The notes under the pieces are model-generated. The model was not told the DNA's origin. It worked only from the letters and a program-made list of their open reading frames with translations, and did no database searches. From Cocos nucifera (Eukaryota > Streptophyta > Magnoliopsida > Arecales > Arecaceae): DNA of 64,000 bases. Position numbers and translations under genes: made by a program. Location: assembly GCA_006176705.1 (NCBI GenBank), contig QRFJ01001034.1, positions 372,001-436,000 of the forward strand. The letters run 5' to 3'. How positions within the stretch are numbered: the stretch's first letter is position 1; every line of letters begins with the position of its first letter. Shown piece by piece: positions 20,690-30,802 of this stretch.

Positions 20690-21900
20690 GATGGAGAAGG
20701 CAAGTACAATCAAGGTAGAGATCAATCGGTTCGATAAAAAGAATAATTTCTTCTTATGACAAGCAAGAGTGAAAGACATGCTCATCCAGCATAGATTGAT
20801 CGATACTCTTTTGAATGAAAAGAAATCAAACACCATAGAGAAGAGGATACAAGAGTGGCTATAGATACAGATAGTGAGTGCCATCTGCATATACCTAGCA
20901 GATGAGATGATGATCAATATACTTGGCGAGACTTTCTCGACGGTGCTATGGTCGAAGCTTGAATAATTGTACATGGCAAAATTTCTCACCAACATGCTAT
21001 TCCTTTAAAGACAGTTTTACAAGCTATGAATAGACGAAGGTCAAAGATGCTGGAACATCTCAATCACTTTAAGAAGATTCTCACTAATCTTTTCAATATA
21101 GGTGAGAAGGTTAAGAAGAAGACCAGAGCGTTGGTCTTACTAGTATTGCTTTTTTTTCATATGAGTTCTTGGTAACTACTCTTCTAATGAAAAAGAGCAC
21201 TATCAAGATGGATGAGATCACTACGGCGATTCTTCATAACAAAGTTCTCAAAAAAAAGAATCCAGCTTCGAGCTCAGATGGTGGCAGCTCAGCTTTGATG
21301 GTTTTTGGAGCAAATGACAGTAGATGGAGTGACAGAAGATCGTAAGAAGGATGATCCAGGTCCAAGATGAGAGACCAAAGCAAGATTAGGTACTACTGGT
21401 GCAACAAGTTAAGGCATCGTGTCAGAGATTATCTACAACTCAAAAATTGAATGCAAGCTACTGTGGTGATGGCCAGTAGTGATACAGAAGGCAGTGACAA
21501 TGTCCTTCTAGTAACTGATAAGGTATCTACTTCTTTCTTCTAGTAGATTATAAATTTTGCTTGTTTTCATCATATATATTATAGAGAGGAGCTGTTTGAC
21601 TTCTTAGAGATCAATGAGGGCACTGTATTCCTATCAGACAGATCGAGCTATGAGATCAAAGGCAGCAAGACGGTCAGCATGAAGCTCCATGATGGAATAG
21701 TGAAGAAGTTAGATGAGATTCGATACATATCTAGCTTTAAGAAGAATCTAATCCCTTTGAGCAAACTAGATTCAATTGGCTTCAGATGAAAAGCTGATGG
21801 AGGAATCCTAATGATCATGCATAGCAGTAGGATGGTGATTAGAGAAAGAAAGTATGAAGGATACTATCTCATATAGCAAGAAATCTAGTGCGAGGTGGAG
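20690..21900 (+). pseudogene. gag-protease remnant of copia B
   Basis: From ATG 20691 the sequence reads a Tnt1-type gag: VEINRFDKKNNFFL, then ARVKDMLIQHRLID, CIYLADEMM and LYMAKFLTNML, with stops where Trp codons are expected. A degenerate zinc-knuckle region follows near 21390-21440. Around 21650-21860 the protease-to-pre-integrase segment reads MKLHDGIVKKLDEIRYIS, then KKNLIPLSKLDSIGF. The frame then fails, and after about 300 bases the 3' LTR begins. The catalytic pol domains were lost before or after insertion. Confidence 0.7.
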
Positions 21901-22175
21901 TTTCAGGTGGAGGTAGATCGAGTATGAGTCGGAAGACTCGGAAGGATAAGAGACGACGTCGCAGAGTGAAGTTCCTATTGCCGTAAGAGACTTTTTCGAG
22001 CAGATCTTTGGTCAGAGTGGATGCAGCCCATGATGAAGATGGGATCAAGTGGCATAGCTCGACTCTCATATTTGCCCATTCATGACACAGCAGGCATGCC
22101 CCAGGATGTGAGGATGAGACAGATTATAAGTTCTTAAAGATAAGTGAAGGCCAAATATCGAGTCAAGATGAAGAT

Positions 22176-23157
22176 TGTTGAGAAAAATATCTCAAGATTC
22201 GATCCATAATAAGCCTAGAATGAGGTCCAGAATGATGAACGAAATCTAATGAGACTAAGAATAGTCCAATCAGAGTCCAAACAGAGTAGATATATGCGAG
22301 GGAACACTGAGAGCAAGTGGCTAGCCCACGGGCCAGTGCAGGATGGCAGGCCGCCAGGACCTAGCGTGAGGCATGGGCCAGCCATGAGGGCATGGCCCAG
22401 CTCAGCATGCATGAGCATGTGGGTGGACCGCGTAGGTGCGGCCCAACACGGGCCTACCATGGGCGACCCATTTCCACGCAATCTATGCATGATCGATGGA
22501 TTAGGAGCCATTTCCCTCCTATTTCATATGGTCCATGGTGGACCAACGATCATTTTTCCATGGTTTTGTATGGTTTACAAGATTTTTTATGGACCGCATC
22601 ATGATCCAACAGCCTAGGAGCAAGCCAGTCATGATCTGATAGTCTAGGTGCAATTCGAACTTGATTAGGAGGAATTGCATATTCGGACCGCTTTTGTTTG
22701 AGCTAATGATGATCTGATGGTTCAGAATGATTTTCGAATATGTTTGGGACTTGATTTCATACTAAAAAACTATTTTGATATTTCTAGAGTCTATATAACT
22801 TCGATTGATCAACCATTTATTGTATCGAAGAATTGGTGACATCTTGGAGGTGCAGAGAGGCTTCTTAAAAAATTTCAAAGAGTTTTTATGAAGATTTTAG
22901 GACTTCTTATTGAGAAACTTTTATACAAAGATTAAGTGGTAAGTTTTTCTTATATTTATTTATTTTAATCTCTCTCATGGTGAAGTTTGCACGTCCCATA
23001 GAGATAGGCTTGAGGCCAAACTCATGTATATTTTATTATATTTATTTTATGGTCTTTCTTTTTTTTCTTGCATAGCAGCAACATCTATCTTTCTTGGATG
23101 CTATTATGATCTTAGGCTGGTGATCTGTATTCTATAATTGAGGGATCTATCTTAACA
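22176..23157 (+). repeat. 3' LTR of copia B
   Basis: It begins TGTTGAGAAAAATATC after a purine-rich tract and ends ATCTTAACA. It is diverged from the 5' copy by many substitutions, so the insertion is old. The gypsy LTR sequence resumes at 23158. Confidence 0.78.
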
Positions 23158-23772
23158 ACTTTGGAGTTAGATTCTCGTTTAGCCACCAATCCTTGTATCG
23201 GTTGCCAACCTCTATCCTCAATAGTACTCATAACAAGCTGTCGATCCATACCCACTCCAATTCCTTCGATCACCATATTTGGAAAGGCTAGCGAGAAAAC
23301 TCACACAGTCCTTTCAAATCACATCATTTTTGGAAGAGACTGACTACACGCTAAATAAGATGACATCAATCATCAAAACCCAGGGAATCATACTACAGCT
23401 ATTTGTGGGAGCAGCTGACCACACATCGGATAAGATAACATCAACCACCAAATTCTAGAGAATCGGGCTGGAGCCATTAATGAAAGTGGCTGACCGCACG
23501 TTGGATAAGGTAACATCAACCGCCACTCTTCCCTCTTACAGCTTGATCCTCGATTTATAAATAAAGAAAATCAAAGGACCCCAGAGGTAGAACATTTTTT
23601 ACTCTCCCTCATGCTCCTTCTTATCTATTTTGCTAATTTCTGACTTGAGCATTAGAGGGTTCCCACTAGATCCAATCCTAACAAGAGACTTATTTTGTAG
23701 GTCCAGTCATCTCCTGCCGCATAGCTCCAGTCATTTCGATCCGAACCAAAAATCTGCAGCAACAAATTAGCA
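23158..23772 (+). repeat. 5' LTR of the gypsy element, second part
   Basis: It aligns closely with 41060-41627: GAGTTAGATnCTCGTT, then CCTCTATCCTCAATAGTA, TCGATCCATACCC and a TATA-like TTTATAAATAAAG at about 23555 (TCTATAAATAAAGG in the 3' LTR). It ends AATTAGCA. No familiar primer site follows; the next bases are CTAGAAGAAGGATCC. Confidence 0.82.
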
Positions 23773-24543
23773 CTAGAAGAAGGATCCCTAAAGGCCTAGT
23801 TTTGGGAGGGAGCATGAGATCTACAACAATGCCACCACATAGAACATCTTTGCGATGCTCCATGGGGATCGATCTGGCTAGGATTTTGGTCGAAAATCAT
23901 GTTCTAGCCCCACGGGTGGAGGCACCTCGATAACTGCCTCAACTAGCTATGGGGGTAAATCAGGACCAGTTTAATGCACTAGCTGAGCAAGTTCAAGCGC
24001 TGACCATGATGATCTAGAACATACAACAACCGACCCCCGTGTAGGAGGTGTCACAACAGCAGCAACTTTAACCTCTCTTGTGTAGTCTAGTGCAAGGAAG
24101 GCAGACGCAGCTGAGTCGACCCCTGAGTCTTGAGCAGAGGAGACACTCTCCTACCCCTCACTTTGATAGGGGATCTGCACTAGGCCGATCTCCGTCCCAT
24201 GCATGGAGGTCTACATAGCTCATGACGTCGACATGGATCGCAAGCTTTAGGAGATGAATTGGTGCATCGAAGCAATATAGCAATAGGCCATGGACCAAAG
24301 CAATCAAGCTGGCTTCTACATCGACCTGCCTTTCAGTGATAGAATCATGCAGAAGTCGTTGCCCATCAACTTCAAAATACCTTAATTGGGAAACTATGAT
24401 GGATTAACGGACCCAGTGGATCACTTGGAGAGCTTTAAGATTCTCATATTCCTGCATGGAGCTAGCGATGGGATCTTGTGCTAAGCCTTCCTTTCGACCC
24501 TTAAGAAGGCAACCCAGAATTGATATTCAAGCTTGAAGTTGGG
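23773..24543 (+). pseudogene. Ty3/gypsy gag, N-terminal part
   Basis: In one frame near the end the sequence reads DRIMQKSLPINFKIP, then NYDGLTDPVDHLESFKILIF, LHGASDGILC and AFLSTLKKATQN, and breaks off at YSSLKLGS where copia copy 2 inserted. This is the retrotransposon gag fold of Tat-type elements (YDG-x-x-DP-x-DHLE-x-F). Stops replace several Trp and Gln codons. It continues in the same sense at 36053. In the element it would build the capsid. Confidence 0.8.
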
Positions 24544-24548
24544 CTCTA
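24544..24548. repeat. Left target-site duplication of copia copy 2
   Basis: CTCTA is repeated at 36048-36052, and it is part of the gypsy gag coding sequence. Confidence 0.9.
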
Positions 24549-26832
24549 TGAAGGGAAATCCTGATTTCCCTGACCAGGTTCGTTCAGATCTGATCAGATC
24601 AAGAGATATATTTCAAAAATTTTTCTCTTAGATCTGCGTCAGATCAGGGATGCTTCAGATCTGATTCTTATTTATTTAATAAAAATTAAATGAAAAGGAT
24701 AAATTAAATCACATTCAATTTACCTGAATAGGGTAATCCTATTACCCTGTTGATGATCCTGTTTGCAGCGGAAGGTTCTGGATCAAGCCACGCAAGCGCC
24801 TGGCCTCTACCGGTATCCACTCGGGCTGGATCTGGAGATCCTCTTCTTCTCTATCACGCCTCCAAAAATCAGATCTGGATCTGATCTGGAGGATCTTCAA
24901 AACTCCTTTTGAAGATCTGCAGTCGTTCTTCGCAGCAGCGCAGCCTTCTTGCTTTTGATCTCCTTTTCTTGATCTGAATCGCACCAATCCAAATCCAAAA
25001 CACTTTTGGACGTGGAGAGCAAGGGGAGAAGAGAGTATGGCATGGAGAAAGGGGAGAGAGGCAGCCTTGGGGCGTGGGAAGATTGCTTCTTGATTATTTT
25101 TTCACTTGGGCGCTGGGTCTCTTATATAGACTAAGCGTGATCCAAGTCATCTTCCTCCCAACCAATCACAACCCTTTGTGAAATCAGATCTAAATCTGAT
25201 TGGTGGGATTAGAGTCCCCTGGATTCCTACTTGGAGGAGTGCCTTAAGGACCAGTCAAACTGGATTCTTAGAAGAACTCTCATTGGAATCCTAAAGGGAG
25301 ATGGAGTCCTTGTCCCAACAAGGACTCCATAGGCCGCCTCCTTACTTGGGCTCACGCCTCCCTTGGCGTGCGCCCATCTCCTTGCCAGGTTCTGGCAGGG
25401 GGACAAGGCCCCCACCAGCTCTCCAATAGGTGCATGACATGTGGTCAAAAGTCAAAGGGTCAATGGTCAACGTTTGACCAGTCAAAGGTAGACTTTTGAC
25501 CAAAGTCAAAGAACAAGAAATGGCAGGTGACCAAAAATGGCAGGTAATGTCTTACAAATAAGACAACCTATTCTGACTTGGACAACCTCCAGTCAGACCA
25601 TAAGAAGGCCTTCTGTTTGAGCACAAACTCCTTTGGCTCAGACAGGACGACTTATTTATGATAGCAAAAGAAGAACGTTAGGTTCAATCGAGTGCTAGCA
25701 CGATTTCCTTGAACCTAATTGAATCTCATTCAGATCAATTGAACTAGATCAGTTCAATTGATGATCACCAGATTCAAACCCTTGTTTGTGTGACCCAGTT
25801 AGGTTCAGTTCTGTATGGTAATGGGATATGTCATGATCTCTATCATCGACATCATCGAAACTCCTTTCGATGGATCAGAACTCTTCTGATTCGAACAGCT
25901 AGAATGATCGATCATCTAAATCATTCTAATTGCTCCCAAAATCCACCAGTGACACCTAGCAGTATATGGTGGCAACCCATCAGAGCTGAATGCGAACCTC
26001 TTGGTGCAGCTACCTGTGTGATTCAGTTCTTCTATCTTGAGCCCCGATCAGATTAGGGTTAAGGTGAACTCGTCAAACCCTAGTCTCTGTCATATGATGT
26101 AATCATTCGATTCAAGTCCAATGTGAAAATCTAAATAGAAACTCTTTCTATTATTTCACTCTGCCATGGCCATGGGCTTCAAGACTTGATTCTCATGATC
26201 ATCATAGGGCTACTCCTCTACCACCGAGGTAGATAGATTCCATCTTGATGCAATCCAGTTCCTACAATGAACATGTCATAGCCAACATACACCTCAGGGT
26301 TCCATATGGCTAGGAGACCGAGTAATGGTGTAGTCAAACTATAACACCCTCAAGGTGAACTGCCGATGCATCTCAGGTCAAAGAACCAGACACACTACTG
26401 CAGCATCGAGTCAGTCATTGACGAGAAGGTAGACTCCCTAATGACTACTCGAGGTGGTCACGCTCAGTGCCCTCGTTCTCTAACGAGTACCTGTACTCTC
26501 GCTCCGGTGTCTCCACACCGTAGACTCAAGACTCATCTACTAAAGAGAAGCGATCGTACACCAACCTTCCGGATCAATCACCATCCTCGTGATGATCCTA
26601 TGGTCGGGAGCTATTTATGAGTTAATAATGATTATTCATGTCTTAAATTTTCAACTCTTGAAAATATGAATTATCATTACCATTAACTCAAAGGATGTAT
26701 CACAGACACTAAATACACATGTGTGATAGAAAATAACCCATTTATTAATTATAGTCAAAATTACAATTTTGCCCCTAGAAGTGTATTACAAGTGTCAGCC
26801 AATTCTGGCTTCTAGGGCACATATATCTAACA
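24549..26832 (-). repeat. 3' LTR of copia copy 2
   Basis: On the plus strand it runs TGAAGGGAAATCC to ATATATCTAACA, 2,284 bp. It differs from the other LTR of the same element at only scattered sites (for example near 24640, 24957, 25041 and 25235). Confidence 0.93.
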
Positions 26833-26833
26833 A

Positions 26834-26843
26834 TCTCCCACTT
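26834..26843 (-). other. Polypurine tract of copia copy 2
   Basis: TCTCCCACTT on the plus strand, i.e. AAGTGGGAGA on the element strand. It is identical to copy 1 and adjacent to the LTR. Confidence 0.85.
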
Positions 26844-26846
26844 GTC

Positions 26847-27680
26847 CTAAAGCCAATTGGCTACAAGTCTAAGTCCCATCTTCTCAAGGTGGGCTTCGAT
26901 CTTCTGCTGGCCCAACGGCTTTGTAAGTGGGTCTGCCACATTATCTGTGGAGTCGACTCTCTTGACCTCGACATATCCCTTCTCAAGGTAATCGCGGATG
27001 AGATGATATCGCCGCTCAATATGCTTGGATTTCTGGTGAGACCTCGGCTCCTTAGCAAGGGCTATGGCGCCATTGTTGTCGCAGTAAAGAGGAATGGCAT
27101 CTGATGGCATTACTCCAATTTCTGCAGCAAACTTCTTATACCAGAACGCTTCCTTTGCAGCCTCTGATGCAGCTATATATTCTGCTTCCATGGTGGAATC
27201 TGCTATCACAGTTTGCTTGGAACTCTTCCAGCTGACAGCTCCACCATTGCACACAAACAGACTTCCAGATGTCGACTTTCGATCATCTATATCGGACATG
27301 AAGTCCGAGTCTGTGTATCCCTGGACCAGGAGTTCTCCATTACCAAAGACCAACATCATATCCTTAGTTCTTCTCAAGTACTTAAGGATACATTTCACAG
27401 AAGTCCAGTGTTCTTCACCTGGATTTGACTGATATCTGCTTGTGACACTCACAGCATGGGCTATATCAGGTCGTGTACATAGCATGGCATACATGAGGCT
27501 CCCTATTGCAGAAGCATAAGGGATCTTGCTCATGCGTTCTATTTCCTCAGGTGTGCTGGGGCACATCTTCTTGGAAAGATGAATACCATGTCTGAAGGGT
27601 ATTAATCCCCTCTTAGAGTTTTCCATACTAAACCTCTTTAGTACTTCCTCTATGTACATCTTCTGTGAAAGTCCTAGCAT
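26847..27680 (-). CDS. Copia copy 2 RT C-terminus and RNase H, open frame
   Basis: This 277-codon open frame starts at MLGLSQKMYIEEVLK and ends ...LRLVANWL with a stop. It holds the RT connection region (PYASAIGSLMYAMLCTRPDI) and the RNase H domain with SDSDFM-type and STMEAEYIAASEAAKE motifs, then CDNNGAIALAKEP and HIERRYHLIRDY. RNase H removes the RNA strand during cDNA synthesis. It is separated from the RT frame at 27628-28569 by one extra base near 27680, so it is a fragment of the polyprotein and not an independent gene. Copy 1 has a stop at the Trp codon that is intact here. Confidence 0.85.
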   Translation of the reverse strand: MLGLSQKMYIEEVLKRFSMENSKRGLIPFRHGIHLSKKMCPSTPEEIERMSKIPYASAIGSLMYAMLCTRPDIAHAVSVTSRYQSNPGEEHWTSVKCILKYLRRTKDMMLVFGNGELLVQGYTDSDFMSDIDDRKSTSGSLFVCNGGAVSWKSSKQTVIADSTMEAEYIAASEAAKEAFWYKKFAAEIGVMPSDAIPLYCDNNGAIALAKEPRSHQKSKHIERRYHLIRDYLEKGYVEVKRVDSTDNVADPLTKPLGQQKIEAHLEKMGLRLVANWL

Positions 27681-28569
27681 TCCTATTCGGTCTATCCCTA
27701 TAGACCTTAATTCCTAGAATAAAGGATGCTTCACCTAGGTCTTTCATGGAGAATTCCTTAGACAACCACATCTTGACTGATGTCAACATGGGAATATCAT
27801 TCCCAATAAGGAGGATGTCATCCACGTACAATACGAGGAAGACAACAGCGCTCCCACTGACCCTTTTGAAAACACATGGTTCCTCTTCGTTTTTGATGAA
27901 ACCAAACGTTTTGATCACATCATTGAAACGAGTGTTCCAGCTCCGAGATGCTTGCTTAAGTCCATATATGGACCTTTGCAGCTTGCAAACCTTGTGATCA
28001 GTATCACTGGATGTGAAACCTAGTGGCTGTTCCATATAGATATCTTCCTCAAGATATCCATTTAGGAATGCCGTTTTCACGTCCATTTGCCATATTTCAT
28101 AATCGAAATAGGCTGCAACAGCAAGCAATGTGCGGATGGATTTTAGCATAGCTACCGGGGAAAAGGTATCCTGATAGTCAATGCCTTCACGTTGACTATA
28201 ACCTTTTGCCACTAGTCTAGCCTTGAATGTCTCCACATTCCCATCTGCACCAATCTTTCTCTTGAAGATCCATTTACACCCAATAGGTACTATACCTTCT
28301 GGTGGATCTACCAAGGTCCAGACTTGGTTTGAGTGCATCGAGTCAATTTCTGACTTCATTGCCTCAAGCCATTTCTCGGAGTCGATATCTGATATCGCCT
28401 CGTTGTAGGTTTTGGGATCATCACCATGAGCACCATTACCTATGAGGAACATTTCCTCTACATCCTCTGAAATAATACCTAAGTATCTTTCAGGGGGACG
28501 GGAAACTCTTTCCGATCTACGAGGTGGAGGAGGTAGTGTTCTTATTGGCTCAACCTGATTTGGTTCCAC
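27628..28569 (-). CDS. Copia copy 2 reverse transcriptase, open frame
   Basis: This 313-codon frame covers the integrase C-terminal linker and most of RT: WTLVDPPEGIVPIGCKWIFK, KARLVAKGYSQ, DTFSPVAMLKSIRTLLAVAA, QMDVKTAFLNGYLEEDIYM, LKQASRSWN and YVDD (27817-27828). Residue order and the catalytic Asp pair are intact. RT copies the genomic RNA into cDNA. The frame leaves register near 27680, where copy 1 lacks the extra base. It is the best-preserved RT in the window. The upstream portion is separated from integrase by a stop near 28650. Confidence 0.87.
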   Translation of the reverse strand: MEPNQVEPIRTLPPPPRRSERVSRPPERYLGIISEDVEEMFLIGNGAHGDDPKTYNEAISDIDSEKWLEAMKSEIDSMHSNQVWTLVDPPEGIVPIGCKWIFKRKIGADGNVETFKARLVAKGYSQREGIDYQDTFSPVAMLKSIRTLLAVAAYFDYEIWQMDVKTAFLNGYLEEDIYMEQPLGFTSSDTDHKVCKLQRSIYGLKQASRSWNTRFNDVIKTFGFIKNEEEPCVFKRVSGSAVVFLVLYVDDILLIGNDIPMLTSVKMWLSKEFSMKDLGEASFILGIKVYRDRPNRNARTFTEDVHRGSTKEV

Positions 28570-29900
28570 TTGGTCCTTAGCTCTTTCTGCTTGTGAGACT
28601 TTCTCATCAAGCTTAATCTGCTTTCCAATGCCACTATCTTGAATAAACTATTTTTCAAGAAATATGGCATGTCGACTCACAATCACATTGTGGTCTTCTG
28701 GAATGTAGAAATAGTATCCTAATGACTCTTTAGGATATCCTATGAATCGAGCTCTAAAGGACCTAAACTCTAACTTGTCCGCTTGTTGTCTTTTGACATG
28801 AGCCGGACAACCCCAAATTCTGAGATGACTCAGACTTGGTTTCTTACCGTGCCATATCTCATACGGTGTGGTAGGAACGGTTTTAGAGGGAACCCTATTC
28901 AGTAAATAAATTGAAGTTAATAATGAAGTGTCCCCAAAGGAAAATCTGGGAGGTCTGTGAAGCTCATCATGGATCGAACCATATCCAATAGGGTCCGATT
29001 TCTCCGTTCTGAAACCCCGTTGAGTTGAGGTGTTCCTGGTGGAGTCCATTGAGAGACTATGCCATTTTCCTTAAGATAGTCTAGGAATTCCCGGCTAAGG
29101 TATTCACCTCCTCGATCTGATCGAAGAACCTTAATGGGTTTTTCCAGTTTGTTTTTCTACTTCATGTCTAAATTCTTTGAACTTTTCAAAAGCTTCAGAC
29201 TTGTGTCTCATAAGATACACATACCCATACCTAGACAGATCATCGGTAAAGGTAATGAAGTAGATAAAATTGCCTCTAGCCGGCACATCAAATGGGCCGC
29301 ACACATCAGTATGTACTAGGGCAAGGAGATCTGTGGCCCTTCTCCCCATGTCCAACAAAAGGGAGTTTAGTCATTTTGCCTTGAATACAAGATTCACAAG
29401 TTGGATATGACTCGGAAGTCAATGGACTCAATAGCCCATTTTTCTCCAATTTGTTGATCCTATCTTCTGCTATATGACCTAATCTCAGGTGCCATAGATA
29501 TCTGTCGTTTGGACTATCCCTAGGTCGTTTGGCATTCACGTTTTGCTCGATAGTTAGAATAGGTACATCAATATGTAGCTGATAAAGACCATTAATAAGG
29601 AAACCATTTGCAATTTTATTTCTTTCATAAAGAATGTTACAATGGTCCTTAAAGAAGGTGATCACATAACCTTCTTGTGCTAAGCATGAAACAGAAATCA
29701 AATTCCTGCTAGCTGCAGGCACAAAATAACAGTCTTTTCAAAACTAAGTCTAAACCAGATGGTAATCGAAGAGGGTATGTTCCCACGGCTACTGCAGCAA
29801 CTCTTGCTCCATTACCGATGCGTAGGATCATGTCTCCATCCCTCAACCTCCTGCTATCCTCAAGACCCTGCATAGAAGTGCATAGGATGAGCACTAGATC
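28570..29900 (-). pseudogene. Copia copy 2 protease-integrase part, broken
   Basis: Going upstream on the element, the pieces are: an integrase tail (28648-28900, YEIWHGKKPSLSHLRIWGCP), the core with SDRGGEY near 29115, HTDVCGPFDVPARGNF near 29310, and the HHCC finger with LWHLRLGH near 29490. The pieces lie in different frames. One extra A in the run complementary to 29139-29143 is shared with copy 1. A deletion near 28920 (GACTTC region) and a base near 29340 also break the frame. The Arg codon that is TGA in copy 1 (11046) is intact here. Confidence 0.82.
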
Positions 29901-30802
29901 CAGAGTCAAGCACCCAACTGGATGCAGAAGAAACCGTAAGGTTAGACTCAATAACGAGCATACCTCCAGAAGGACCTTCCTTCTTGTTCTTTCAGGGTGG
30001 CCAGGTAAGTAGGGCAGTTCCGCTTCCAATGGCCGTCGCTGTTGCAATGGAAACACTTTCCTTTGCCATCGACCTTCTTCTTCGGTTCTGCCTTCTTCTT
30101 CTTTGATCCTTCTACCTTTTGCTTTTTCACAGACTTCTTTTTCTTTTCCATAAGACTTTCTTTTGGAAGAAGTCCGTTCCATAGCAAGAACTGAGCCTTT
30201 AGAACCTTTCATAGAAAGCTCAGCGGTAACCAGCATATTCATTAACTCGGCCAAGGAATTTTGAAGTTTATGCATGTGGTAATTCATGATGAATTGCCCA
30301 TATGCATCAGTCAAGGATTGCAGAATAATATCATTCTGCAAGGATCCAAGTCCTAACTTCACACCGAGCTTCTCAAGCTCTTCCATGTCCTTGATCATTG
30401 TCAGACAGTGATCTTGGACTGACTGCCCATGCATCTTAGCCTTAAAAAGTCATTTCGTGACTTGATATTTGGCTGCGCGACTCTATTCACCAAACATCTC
30501 CTGCAGGTGAGCCAACATTTGGCGAACAGTCCCGATATCTTCATGTTGGCGCTGGAGCTCATCAGACATCGAGCCCAACATGTAATATCTGGCCTTATTA
30601 TCTTCGTCAATCCATTTTTCCAGAGACGCTCTCTGTTCAAGTGGATGGACGGAGCTGGTAAGGTGGGAGGGTCCTGGTCCAAAACATGTGTTAACTTCTC
30701 GGAACCCAAAACAATTTTGTAGTTCCTGAGCCAATCTTTATAATTGGGTCCAGTCAGTCTATGTGTGTCCAGGATACGTGCCAATGGGTTGGACGCAGAC
30801 AT
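29901..30802 (-). pseudogene. gag of copia copy 2, broken
   Basis: ATG is at 30802 (MSASNPLARILDTHRLTGPN). The CCHC zinc knuckle lies at 30014-30055 with all four ligands. A TGA at 30450-30452 sits at the same codon as the TAA in copy 1 and the TGA in copy 3. Further frame changes occur near 30650-30720, 30340 and 29990. The protein would be the capsid and nucleocapsid. The leader lies directly upstream and the protease continues downstream. Confidence 0.83.

Larger units (their letters stand above)
19561..23157 (+). mobile_element. Copia B: small non-autonomous copia nested in the gypsy 5' LTR
   Basis: The LTRs are 19561-20580 and 22176-23157 (TGTTGAG...TTAACA in the better-preserved 3' copy). 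A primer site TGGTATTAGAGC lies at about 20583. Only gag and a protease/pre-integrase portion lie inside. Integrase, RT and RNase H are absent, so it depends on other elements. The 3' LTR keeps the TG start, whereas the 5' LTR start has decayed to TATTAAA. A purine tract CAAGATGAAGAT precedes the 3' LTR. No clean target duplication is seen (TTTTT left, ACTTT right). Confidence 0.8.
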
